Positions 1-7,570 of a DNA stretch of 9,745 nt are shown one piece after another. Origin of the DNA: JAFGIT01 sp016929465 [NCBI: Candidatus Coatesbacteria bacterium] (lineage in GTDB: Bacteria; B130-G9); NCBI GenBank assembly GCA_016929465.1, contig JAFGIT010000080.1, forward strand, positions 1 to 9,745, read 5' to 3'. The translations under genes and the position numbers were made by a program. Numbering within the stretch: position 1 is the first letter of the stretch; every line of letters begins with the position of its first letter. The notes under the pieces are model-generated. The model worked only from the letters and a program-made list of their open reading frames with translations. It ran no database searches and was not told the DNA's origin.

Positions 1-101
1 ACACTATCCTGTCATCAAAATCCAGAAATCCACCACCGGTTGACCTACAAATCAACCATTTCACATCCTCTTGCGGAACTGCTGGCGCGAGGCAGGCGCT
101 A

Positions 102-131
102 TTGCGATGTATCGAGCAAACATGCTATAAT
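102..131 (+). promoter_or_regulatory. Predicted sigma70 promoter of recQ (extended -10)
   Basis: A perfect -10 hexamer TATAAT lies at 126-131, preceded by TGC at 123-125, so it is an extended -10. A -35-like TTGCGA (4 of 6 matches to TTGACA) lies at 102-107 with an 18-base spacer. Transcription would start near 138, only about five bases before the recQ ATG at 143. No Shine-Dalgarno sequence fits between the promoter and the ATG. The match is seen directly; promoter activity is inferred. Confidence 0.65.
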
Positions 132-142
132 CCCGTTCCGAT

Positions 143-3100
143 ATGATAGAGCTCGAACAAGCAAGACAGATACTCTCCGATAGATTCGGCTATTCATCAT
201 TCCTGCCCGGACAGGAGGCCTCCCTGAAGTCGATTCTCACGGGTCGAAACCTGCTCGTGGTAATGCCTACAGGAAGCGGCAAATCGCTTCTATACCAGCT
301 TCCGGCACTCATGCAGGATGGATTGACGGTGGTCATTTCTCCCCTGATCTCTCTGATGAAGGACCAGGTCGATGATCTCGGGCGTAAGAAAATACCGGCT
401 ACGTTCATCAATTCGAGTCTGAGCCCGGATGAACAGCGAGCGCGACTTCATCGCTGTGCCAATGGCGGGATCAAGCTGCTCTATCTCGCTCCGGAGCGTT
501 TCCGAAATGCAGCGTTCTCCCAGATGCTTCACAGGTTGAGGGTCAGCACGATGGCCGTCGATGAGGCGCACTGTATATCCGAATGGGGTCATGATTTTCG
601 CCCGGACTACCTTCGATTGAGGGAATTTAGAAAGGCGATGGGCAAGCCGCGCCTGATCGCCCTCACTGCTACTGCAACGCCGCAGGTTCGGAACGACATA
701 ATTGGATCTCTGGGACTGAAACCGGAAGAGATAGATGTCCACGTGTCTGGCTTTGACCGGCCAAATCTCATTCTCAGCGTGAGGGAATTTTCCAAACCTG
801 AAGGAAAGGATGAGTTCTTGCTCAAACTCGCAAAGAGAGAAACCGGGTCGATGATAGTCTATACTTCGACGCGAGGCAACGCTGAGAAGACCGGGGAATT
901 GCTGAAGACCATCGAGCCTCGTACCGTCATCTATCACGCCGGGCTTGACCCAGATTCCCGGGCCGAATTCCAGAACAGATTCATGAGTGGCAAGGACCGC
1001 ATAGTCGTGGCGACGTGTGCTTTCGGCATGGGCATCGACAAGGCAGACATCCGTTCAGTGATTCACTACGACTTTCCCGGTTCTGTTGAGCAATACTATC
1101 AGGAGATCGGCCGGGCGGGACGCGACGGAAAGACCTCACGATGCATACTGCTTCATTCGGGGGCTGACCGACGGATTCGAGAGTTCTTCATCGGATTGAG
1201 CTATCCCGGTCCGGAGCTTGTGAGGGAAGTCTATGATGAGCTATTCGCCATCAATGACAATCCGGTGATGCTCACATACAAGGAGATCGCGGATCGATGC
1301 AAGTCGAACTTGAAGGACGGCCACGTGGGCTCAGCGGTTCGTCTTTTAGACGGCGCAGGAATCACGAGGGCGCACGCTGTTGAGGCCATGGTTGCTCTCA
1401 CACTCGATAAGCCGGGCTCGGAAATTATGGCGAGGCTGCGCGCCCCGATCCAGAGACGAGTTCTGGAAGGCATCTCCGCAACGGATGACATCGAGACTCC
1501 AGGACGCCATGAGGTGGGGCTTCATCAGCTCTGTCGAGCCTGCGGGCTCTCTGAGAGCCAGGTGCGTCGCGCGCTCAAGGCTCTATGTGATGAAGGAGCA
1601 ATATTATATGAGCCTCCTTTCCGCGGCAGAGGGATAGAGAGGCTTGTTGATCCGCCCCCGCCATTCCACGAAGTCCCAATAGACTGGGACCGTCAATCAC
1701 TGCTCAGACGCTCAGAGGAACAGAAGCTGGAAGCAATGGAGAAATACATAAGGTATGACGGATGCAGACGCGAATTCATCCTGCAATATTTCGGCGAAAA
1801 GGATAGCTTCAAGTGCGGAACATGCGATAGATGCGCCCCGATCTCGAGAGCGGGGGGCTCCGGCAGTTTTGCATTCGATAGGCACCCGGAGATCGTCAGG
1901 TCGATTCTTATCTGCATCAGCCATCTGAGATTCCCGCTGGGCGCGGCTAATATCGCCGCAACACTCACCGGTAGCCGCAGTAGGAAGCTCATCGAATGGG
2001 GAGTCAATGAGAATCCTGCATACGGGTCTGCCCCAGGCAAAGGGGAGTTGATCAGGAGCATTATAGATGACCTGATAACTGATGGACTTCTTAAGCAGGC
2101 GGGGGAAACGGGACGACCTGTTCTGGAATTGACGGAATTGGGCCGGGAAAGGGCACTTGAGAATCGAGCCATGGTGAGTGAAAATTGGACTGACAATAAG
2201 ACCTCGAAGGCAAGCAGACTAGTTGAGCTGAGAGCAGCGCCGCTTGAATGGCTATCGGCGGACGAGGTTCAAAATGGGCACCAGAACCTGGCTGAACAAA
2301 TGGCCTCCAGCGACACGGATATCAATGAGGAGTATATAACCAAGCCCATGACTACGGATGACAGGGAATCAGCCTGTTCCGTTGCCCGATTCTTGCCCAG
2401 TGACTACGGGATCGCCGCCGCGGTGCTCTTGTGCGTCGCAGCTCTCGACAAACCGCGTGATATAGGGAGCGTGGTTGAGGTCCTTACTGGGTCCAAGGCG
2501 GATTGGATCAAAGCATCGGCCGCTAACCAGATTGAGGTCTATGGTTCCGTAAGATCATCCGAAGAGCGCATCCGCAAGGTAATAGACTCAATGCTGCAGC
2601 ATCAGCTTCTCCAGGGGCATGTTAATGATGACGTCACTGTCCTTAAAGTAACGAAGACGTGGGTGAATGAGCTCAAGCGGCTCAAGAATAAAGCCGAACA
2701 ATCAGCTGGAAATGACAAGGATATAGATTCTAGCGAGATGGCCTCTGATTGCTTGGCAATCCCGAAGTCAATGAAACTTCAGGAATCCGATGACTCCTAC
2801 GCAAGGCGTCAACCTAGCGATGAGGTCCGGCGCGATAAGACACCCAGAGAGCTCGATAGAACCGCCGTCGCGATTCTACGCTGTATTATGGACATAGGTA
2901 TTCCTCTCAGCAAAGCCCTTGTCGTTCGATTCGCGCTCCGCTCCCGCGATAAAAGGCTGCTTGCGCGGGAACTGGATAAGAAACCTCTATATGGTTTGCT
3001 GCGAGGGGCTGATCGACGCCGACTCTCGCACGTCATGGACGAGCTTGTTGGAGACGGCTATCTGAAAGTGGGATGGGAGTCTGGTCGGTCGGTTCTAATT

Positions 3101-3688
3101 CTAACACACTTGGGCCATGAGACGGCTTCCGCGATGAGCATCGATCAGCTTGCAGGCAAGGAACACCCTCGTGGAGCAGCTGAAAAACCGACAAGCAATG
3201 ATGGGAACACTCGAGGGGAACAACACATCAGGCCGGACATAAATCCACGGGAATTTCTGCCGTCGAACGACGCAAGTAGCCTGCTTAATCTTGCCATCAA
3301 CGAACTAATACATGCCGAATTCGATCGCGCGAAGGAGATGCTGCTCGAATTGCGTTTATACCATCCCGGTGAAATCGCGGAACGCTTATTTGTCGTGTTT
3401 CACACTACCTCGGAAAACCGCGTAAAATCTCAAGCAATTTGGTCATTAGGGGAGCTGTGCGGCGGACACGCCCTCGATTTCTTGATTAAATGCACCTCTT
3501 CAGATGACACTAGCATCCGAAGGCGGGCCGTCTTAGCGCTGGGCAAAGTCGCCAAGACTATCGGTTCTTATACGAGGTCGGTCACACCAGGCATCGAACA
3601 AGCCAGGCGAGCGCTCGCCGAGCTGAGCGACGATGCGGACGGCTACGTGAGGCGATACGTAACGAGGTCTCTTAGTCTGTTTCCGTGA
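143..3688 (+). CDS. recQ: RecQ-family ATP-dependent 3'-5' DNA helicase, enlarged, with extra C-terminal winged-helix and HEAT-like domains
   Basis: RecQ helicases unwind DNA 3' to 5' using ATP in recombination and fork repair. All superfamily 2 motifs are visible: motif 0 around residues 16-24, Walker A PTGSGKS 42-48, DEAH 140-143 with the following aromatic loop EWGHDFRP, TATAT 175-179, and motif VI GRAGRDG 323-329. The zinc site has all four cysteines (541, 558, 561, 564). Between motor and zinc site lie about 190 residues with two HTH-like segments (about 375-415 and 455-490); insertions here occur in some RecQ subfamilies. The rest is unusual. Three RQC-like winged-helix units lie at about 581-672, 750-845 and 903-996, joined by hydrophilic linkers, and a HEAT-like helical tail occupies about 1043-1175. 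No HRDC domain is recognised. At 1181 residues it is about twice E. coli RecQ (about 610). The ATG at 143 gives the usual short lead-in to motif 0. Translation ends in tandem stops, TGATGA. Confidence 0.95.
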   Translation: MIELEQARQILSDRFGYSSFLPGQEASLKSILTGRNLLVVMPTGSGKSLLYQLPALMQDGLTVVISPLISLMKDQVDDLGRKKIPATFINSSLSPDEQRARLHRCANGGIKLLYLAPERFRNAAFSQMLHRLRVSTMAVDEAHCISEWGHDFRPDYLRLREFRKAMGKPRLIALTATATPQVRNDIIGSLGLKPEEIDVHVSGFDRPNLILSVREFSKPEGKDEFLLKLAKRETGSMIVYTSTRGNAEKTGELLKTIEPRTVIYHAGLDPDSRAEFQNRFMSGKDRIVVATCAFGMGIDKADIRSVIHYDFPGSVEQYYQEIGRAGRDGKTSRCILLHSGADRRIREFFIGLSYPGPELVREVYDELFAINDNPVMLTYKEIADRCKSNLKDGHVGSAVRLLDGAGITRAHAVEAMVALTLDKPGSEIMARLRAPIQRRVLEGISATDDIETPGRHEVGLHQLCRACGLSESQVRRALKALCDEGAILYEPPFRGRGIERLVDPPPPFHEVPIDWDRQSLLRRSEEQKLEAMEKYIRYDGCRREFILQYFGEKDSFKCGTCDRCAPISRAGGSGSFAFDRHPEIVRSILICISHLRFPLGAANIAATLTGSRSRKLIEWGVNENPAYGSAPGKGELIRSIIDDLITDGLLKQAGETGRPVLELTELGRERALENRAMVSENWTDNKTSKASRLVELRAAPLEWLSADEVQNGHQNLAEQMASSDTDINEEYITKPMTTDDRESACSVARFLPSDYGIAAAVLLCVAALDKPRDIGSVVEVLTGSKADWIKASAANQIEVYGSVRSSEERIRKVIDSMLQHQLLQGHVNDDVTVLKVTKTWVNELKRLKNKAEQSAGNDKDIDSSEMASDCLAIPKSMKLQESDDSYARRQPSDEVRRDKTPRELDRTAVAILRCIMDIGIPLSKALVVRFALRSRDKRLLARELDKKPLYGLLRGADRRRLSHVMDELVGDGYLKVGWESGRSVLILTHLGHETASAMSIDQLAGKEHPRGAAEKPTSNDGNTRGEQHIRPDINPREFLPSNDASSLLNLAINELIHAEFDRAKEMLLELRLYHPGEIAERLFVVFHTTSENRVKSQAIWSLGELCGGHALDFLIKCTSSDDTSIRRRAVLALGKVAKTIGSYTRSVTPGIEQARRALAELSDDADGYVRRYVTRSLSLFP
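1883..3130 (+). repeat. Three protein-level RQC-like repeats inside recQ
   Basis: Three units align in register: residues 581-672 (bases 1883-2158), 750-845 (2390-2677) and 903-996 (2849-3130). Each has a Ser after an L-T/R-G-type turn (S611, S784, S934), then exactly 16 residues later a Tyr-Gly pair (Y627, Y800, Y950). A helix of the pattern I-x-x-I-D-x-L-x-x-x-x-L begins 10, 10 and 11 residues after that Tyr, and a strand VLxxT starts 33, 33 and 34 residues after it. The first unit sits where a RecQ RQC domain belongs, directly after the zinc site. I see no DNA-level identity, so the duplication would be old. Calling units 2 and 3 RQC domains is an inference from this spacing. Confidence 0.7.
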
Positions 3689-3806
3689 TGAGCGCCTTCC
3701 GGGTGATGCACGGTTTATCCCATATAGGACACATTCTGGGTCGCATTTGTTCACTCGGGGTGAAGAATGGATTGCGGCGACTCGATGCTGAGTGCCACAG
3801 AAACCA

Positions 3807-4745
3807 CTACAAACGAATTGTGTCGTTCGGAAGGGCAGCCACCAGCTCTTCCTTGGTCGGTAAAGAAAGGATCGCGCCCCTTCCTCGTATCTTGAGGCTG
3901 GCCATCGTGAGGCCCAATCTGGCCGCTTCGCGAGCTGAAAGACCGTGGGCGATACCGTGAATGAAGGCTCCGTTGAAGGCGTCGCCGGCGCCTGTGGTAT
4001 CGACTACCGTTACATCCAGTTCGGGGCGTAGCTGCATAACGCCATCCGACGATGCGATAAGGCATCCGCGCTCTCCCTGCTTGATCGCAACGAACCGGAC
4101 GCCCATGCCCATCACGAACTCCGCTATCTCGCCCTCAGTCATGCCCGGAAATAGCGGCCCGGTCTCATCGGGGGACGATGGCAGAAATATATCCGTATAT
4201 TCGAGTATCTCCATCAGGTCCTTCTTTGCCTGTTCGAGAGAGGTGAGTTTGAGACGCAGATTCGGATCGAACGAGGTCAAGACACCTGCGGAACGCGCCA
4301 TTTTGAATGCCGCTAACGCAGCGTCCCTCGCGGTTCTCGAGATTGCCTGAGTTATGCCGCTCGTGTGAACCACCTTCGCGCTCCCTATGTAGTCCGCGTC
4401 GAGATCATCGGGGGAGAGTGTGCTCGCCGCGCTGCCAGGACGGTAATAAGTGAACTCACGCGCGCCATTCTGCGTCAGAGAGATGAAGTATATGCTATTG
4501 AAACCAGGCACTAGTTGAGAATGAGAGAGATCGATTCCCTCCGAGCGCCAGCTCGAAGTGAGAAAATCCGAGAATGGATCTATGCCGACCTTGGTGATGA
4601 AGCCTGTTCGGGAGCCGAGCCTGCTCGCCGCGACAATCGTGTTGAGCGTGTCGCCGCCATAGGCTTTGGTGAACAGCGATGCGTCCTTGATGCGCCCGTC
4701 GCAGAACATCTCGACCATGCACTCGCCGATAGAGATGATATCCAC
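3807..4745 (-). CDS. kdgK: 2-keto-3-deoxygluconate kinase, PfkB/ribokinase family
   Basis: It would phosphorylate 2-keto-3-deoxygluconate (KDG) with ATP to give KDPG, the substrate of the aldolase encoded just upstream. The product is 312 residues, normal for this family. The N-terminal PfkB region reads GGDTLNTIVAASRLG (30-44). The sugar-binding YYRPGSAAS (100-108) and HTSGIT (127-132) stretches are typical of KDG kinases, as is SFDPNLR (158-164). The anion-hole and catalytic motif DTTGAGDAFNG (249-259) carries the base Asp255. The frame stays open upstream to 5090, but that part overlaps the aldolase gene and has no kinase features. I chose GTG at 4745 because a GGAG (4751-4754) lies five bases upstream and the product starts with a typical first strand, DIISIGE. 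Another PfkB sugar specificity is possible, but the aldolase neighbour supports KDG. Confidence 0.9.
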   Translation of the reverse strand: MDIISIGECMVEMFCDGRIKDASLFTKAYGGDTLNTIVAASRLGSRTGFITKVGIDPFSDFLTSSWRSEGIDLSHSQLVPGFNSIYFISLTQNGAREFTYYRPGSAASTLSPDDLDADYIGSAKVVHTSGITQAISRTARDAALAAFKMARSAGVLTSFDPNLRLKLTSLEQAKKDLMEILEYTDIFLPSSPDETGPLFPGMTEGEIAEFVMGMGVRFVAIKQGERGCLIASSDGVMQLRPELDVTVVDTTGAGDAFNGAFIHGIAHGLSAREAARLGLTMASLKIRGRGAILSLPTKEELVAALPNDTIRL

Positions 4746-4747
4746 TG

Positions 4748-5377
4748 CTACTCCGATATCGAGGCCCTGAGCCCGAAGGCGAGATGTGTGATAGCCTTGA
4801 AGTCGCGTGCCTCGAGAAGCCCTTTTGGCAGAAGCGATCCGCCGACACCGACAGCAAATGCCCCAGCGTCTATATACTCTCTCGCGTTCGCCGAAGAGAT
4901 TCCGCCGGTCGGAATGAGCTTCGCATCCGGGAGTATCGCCAGAAGCGACTTTATGTATTTGGGGCCGCCGAGACATTCCGCGGGAAATACCTTTATCGGC
5001 TCGAAGCCTCCTTCCATGATTGAGTAGATCTCGCCTGGCGTCGCTGCGCCGGGTAGATATTGGGCATCCGAATCGAGAGATACATCCCACACTTCGTCGA
5101 CGAAGATGGGAGAGACGAGGAATGACGCACCGGCCTCCACCGCCTTGCTTGCATCGCTTTCGGAAAACAACGTGGCAGCACCCACCGCGAGACCACCATG
5201 CAACGATAGTCGCCTTATCGCCCTATCAAACTGATCGACCGTCGCAGGTATCTCGATCGCTGTAATGCCGCCCTCCGCAATCGCTAGCGCGGCTTCGACC
5301 GCAGTGTCCGCGTCATCCACACGGACAACGGCGATCAACTTGGTCCTTCCGATTTCATCGAACACATTATTCATCAT
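4748..5377 (-). CDS. eda: 2-keto-3-deoxy-6-phosphogluconate (KDPG/KHG) aldolase
   Basis: This class I aldolase cleaves KDPG to pyruvate and glyceraldehyde 3-phosphate through a Schiff base. The Schiff-base lysine is K129 in IKVFPAE (128-134), and the acid/base glutamate is E42 in AIEIPAT (40-46). Also conserved are AVVR with R19, GAATL (66-70), LPGAATPGE (108-116), the phosphate-binding PTGGIS (156-161) and the late GVGGSLLP stretch (177-184). Its 209 residues match the family length (about 210). The ATG at 5377 is preceded by GGAGG (5385-5389) at a 7-base spacing. A TTG one codon earlier is only 4 bases from the GGAGG and is less likely. The ATG overlaps the selB stop by one base (TGATG), and the stop lies 2 bases before the kinase GTG, so translation is probably coupled along the operon. 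The fine specificity (KDPG versus KHG or KDPGal) cannot be read from sequence. Confidence 0.92.
   Translation of the reverse strand: MMNNVFDEIGRTKLIAVVRVDDADTAVEAALAIAEGGITAIEIPATVDQFDRAIRRLSLHGGLAVGAATLFSESDASKAVEAGASFLVSPIFVDEVWDVSLDSDAQYLPGAATPGEIYSIMEGGFEPIKVFPAECLGGPKYIKSLLAILPDAKLIPTGGISSANAREYIDAGAFAVGVGGSLLPKGLLEARDFKAITHLAFGLRASISE
4751..4754 (-). promoter_or_regulatory. Ribosome binding site of kdgK
   Basis: GGAG lies five bases upstream of the GTG at 4745. It sits inside the last codons of the aldolase gene and fixes the kinase start at a GTG, since no ATG is available near the conserved N-terminus. Confidence 0.7.
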
Positions 5378-7341
5378 CAAATGTCCTCCAAGCCGGCGGG
5401 ACCACGCACGCGAAGGTCACCCTCGCGTCGCGTGATGTCTATCCTGTCCAGATATTCGAGTATTGGCACGACGAACCTCCTGCTGCTTCTCAGAAGGTCC
5501 CTCGCAGTCGCCACGGTTATTGTTTTTTCCTTTGAGAGATAGCCGGCCACTGCCCTTGCGACATCTTTGAGGCCGGCGGTCGAGAGCAGCAGTTCCGGAG
5601 AAAGCCTGACCAGTTCCTTCGCCTGCATCAGGTAGCTGATGACCTCCCGGAGATCACCTGCCCCGGCAGCGGAGACGTTGCCGGAGACCTCGTTCATCAG
5701 AAAGCCCATCTCGACCGGATTTGTCCCTGATGTGTTGATTCGATTTCTGATAACGGAGGCCACTTGCTCCTGAATATCGCTCAATCTGAATGAATGAGTA
5801 GGGAGGCGCACCAGCGTCCCATCCAGAATTATCCGCCCGGATGCGGAAGCGAGCTGAAGCAGGTCGGCCAAAAAGCCGGTCAGGATTGGGTGCTTCACCT
5901 TACTCGCAAGAGACCGCTCCTGCATTCCGGCGCGAAGCGGAAAATCGTGATGATACTTCGCAAGTTGAGCCACCAGTTGGTCGATGAGTTCAAGCGAGTC
6001 CTCCGAGTGCAGGAACCTGCTTGGCGTGCTGGATAGCCTTATTAGGGCTCCTTCCCGGCAGAGTTGCTCGATTATGGACTCAGTCTTCCCGGAGTCCATG
6101 CCCAATTGCGTGGCAATCTCCTGAAGGTCCGGCGGGTCCGGGAAGACGCTTCTCACGAAGACGGCCACTCTGTCAGTCTCAGAGCCATCTTTCATCAGAG
6201 AAAGCTGATCGGAAAGGGCGTTCTTCATTCGGTAGCGATTCCTGGTGCTCGCTGCAATTATCGTGCCTCCGCCAACGACGAACGCTGGCGAGTAGGACCT
6301 GAGAACAAAGCGGTCCGAGAAGAGCGCGACGACCTCCTCTTCGAGCCTTATCTGAGCGAAGCACTCCGAGCCCGGCTGGAGTTCAGCGTCACCTATGGGA
6401 TAGACTCTCCCGAGGGCTTCCTTGGTTCCGACGTGAAAGCGAACTCGCTCGCCTCGCTTCAATTCGGCCCTCTTGGAGTTGTTGAGAACCAAGTGAACAT
6501 CAAAGACGTAGCCCGGCCTGAGCACGTTGGGAAGGCTGAGAACATCCCCTCTGGTAATCTCTCGCTTTGCGATCTTGGGCAGGTTTATCGCGGTCCTTTG
6601 TCCTGCCTGCGCATCCTCCACCTGTGCGTTGTGCGTCTCGATTCTCCTGATCTTCGTTTTCAGTTCATGCGGATATACTTCCACAGCATTACCGATCGCC
6701 GCGCTACCGGAGATCACGGTGCCGGTCACCACCGTCCCGAATCCCTGGATTGTGAATGCGCGGTCAATGGGCATCCTGAACGTTCCTGCCGACGAACGTC
6801 CCGGTATTCTCTCCACCAGCGTTGTTATCTCCGACATGAGCGTGTCGATGCCCTGTCCGGTCTTCGCAGAGGTCAGGATAATCGGGGCACCCTCCATAAA
6901 GGTGTCCTTTACGAAGTCCCGGGCATCTTCGAGCGCGAGCTCGACCTCCTCCTCGGAGACGATATCTACTTTCGTCAGGGCGACTATGCCGGATTTGACG
7001 CCGAGGAAACGGCATATATCGAGGTGCTCTATAGATTGCGGCATGACTCCTTCATCTGCAGAAATCACGAATAGAACGACATCGATGCCCGACGCTCCGG
7101 CTACCATAGTCTTCACGAATCGCTCGTGCCCGGGGACATCCACAATGCCAATCCTGCTCCCATTTGGCAGGTCGAGATAGGCGAATCCAAGCTCTATCGA
7201 TATGCCCCTTTCCTGCTCCTCCGCGAGGCGATCCGTGTAGATGCCGGTGAGGGCCTTTATCAGTTCGGTCTTTCCGTGGTCTATATGGCCTGCCGTGCCC
7301 AAGACAAGCGACACGCGCGGAGTTGTGCTCAAGTCAGTCAT
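5377..7341 (-). CDS. selB: Selenocysteine-specific translation elongation factor SelB
   Basis: SelB is an EF-Tu-like GTPase that brings selenocysteyl-tRNA(Sec) to the ribosome and binds the mRNA SECIS hairpin to recode UGA. The protein is 654 residues from the chosen ATG. The G motifs are AGHIDHGKT (17-25), the RGISIELGF switch region (46-53), DVPGH (68-72), TKVD (123-126) and SAK (158-160). Beta-barrel domains 2 and 3 follow (about 185-365, with GFGTVVTGT at 200-208). The C-terminal part, about 385-650, is the winged-helix array that binds SECIS RNA; its last unit has the typical [13 protein letters not shown] (620-632) followed by an [14 protein letters not shown] end. The frame also has a TTG at 7383, but ATG 7341 has GAGGAG just upstream (7345-7350) and starts close to the G domain. 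It is first in a three-gene operon. No selA, selC or selenoprotein gene is visible here. Confidence 0.95.
   Translation of the reverse strand: MTDLSTTPRVSLVLGTAGHIDHGKTELIKALTGIYTDRLAEEQERGISIELGFAYLDLPNGSRIGIVDVPGHERFVKTMVAGASGIDVVLFVISADEGVMPQSIEHLDICRFLGVKSGIVALTKVDIVSEEEVELALEDARDFVKDTFMEGAPIILTSAKTGQGIDTLMSEITTLVERIPGRSSAGTFRMPIDRAFTIQGFGTVVTGTVISGSAAIGNAVEVYPHELKTKIRRIETHNAQVEDAQAGQRTAINLPKIAKREITRGDVLSLPNVLRPGYVFDVHLVLNNSKRAELKRGERVRFHVGTKEALGRVYPIGDAELQPGSECFAQIRLEEEVVALFSDRFVLRSYSPAFVVGGGTIIAASTRNRYRMKNALSDQLSLMKDGSETDRVAVFVRSVFPDPPDLQEIATQLGMDSGKTESIIEQLCREGALIRLSSTPSRFLHSEDSLELIDQLVAQLAKYHHDFPLRAGMQERSLASKVKHPILTGFLADLLQLASASGRIILDGTLVRLPTHSFRLSDIQEQVASVIRNRINTSGTNPVEMGFLMNEVSGNVSAAGAGDLREVISYLMQAKELVRLSPELLLSTAGLKDVARAVAGYLSKEKTITVATARDLLRSSRRFVVPILEYLDRIDITRREGDLRVRGPAGLEDI
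5385..5389 (-). promoter_or_regulatory. Ribosome binding site of eda
   Basis: GGAGG lies within the last codons of selB, seven bases before the ATG at 5377. It supports that ATG over the TTG at 5380 and implies coupled translation with selB. Confidence 0.75.
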
Positions 7342-7385
7342 AATCTCCTCATTCTCGACGGTAGTTAATGAAGGGATAGACAATA

Positions 7386-7403
7386 CAATAACCGCGGTTA
7401 TTG
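7386..7403. promoter_or_regulatory. Perfect 18-bp palindrome, candidate operator
   Basis: CAATAACCGCGGTTATTG is identical to its reverse complement over all 18 bases. It lies in the divergent region, 44 bases upstream of the selB ATG and directly upstream of the extended -10 that points toward the deacylase gene. AT-rich arms around a GC core with dyad symmetry are typical of a homodimeric repressor site. The symmetry is seen directly; its role as an operator, and the regulator that binds it, are inferred. There is no T-run and no loop, so a terminator is unlikely. Confidence 0.55.
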
Positions 7404-7417
7404 ATCACGGTCTTTTA

Positions 7418-7426
7418 TGTTATATT
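7418..7426 (+). promoter_or_regulatory. Possible extended -10 promoter of the PagL-like gene
   Basis: TGT followed by TATATT (5 of 6 matches to TATAAT) forms an extended -10. The -35 position, 17 bases upstream (7398-7403), is a poor match (TTATTG) and lies within the 18-bp palindrome. Transcription would start near 7433 and give a leader of about 140 bases. On the opposite strand a TATAAC lies in the same AT-rich stretch and could serve selB, but no -35 is visible for it. Confidence 0.4.
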
Positions 7427-7570
7427 GCTGCTATGTGAAATGGCCTATTAGCGGAACCCGCCTTCAGAAAGAGTGTTCATTTAAGAAAGTGCCAATGGAG
7501 TAAATCAGTTCTCGAACAGATTTATGTGTCTTGACAGAAGATCAATCTACATCGATATGGGGGTTCTCGC

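Noticed and set aside
38-57. Inverted repeat GGTTGA-N8-TCAACC upstream of recQ
   Set aside because: Six-base arms with an eight-base loop, far from the promoter; could easily be chance.
115-126. AGCA-N4-TGCT dyad at the recQ -10, considered as an SOS (LexA) box
   Set aside because: It does not match the known GAAC-N4-GTTC or CTGT-N8-ACAG patterns and is too short to stand alone.
290-937. 215-codon minus-strand open frame opposite the RecQ motor
   Set aside because: It is antisense to conserved helicase motifs and has no recognisable protein features.
3750-3764. Hairpin TTCAC-N5-GTGAA between recQ and the kinase gene, considered as a terminator
   Set aside because: Only five base pairs and no T-run on either strand.
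4746-5090. Extension of the kinase frame upstream to 5090
   Set aside because: It overlaps the aldolase gene in another frame, has no kinase features, and a GGAG plus GTG at 4745 gives the usual family N-terminus.
6064-7074. 336-codon plus-strand open frame opposite selB
   Set aside because: It is antisense to a gene with all SelB motifs, has no recognisable domain, and is explained by the composition of the coding strand.
7531-7559. Perfect TTGACA at 7531-7536 as -35 of the deacylase gene
   Set aside because: The -10 at 17 bases is GATATG (3 of 6 matches) and would place the start of transcription within a few bases of the TTG start codon.
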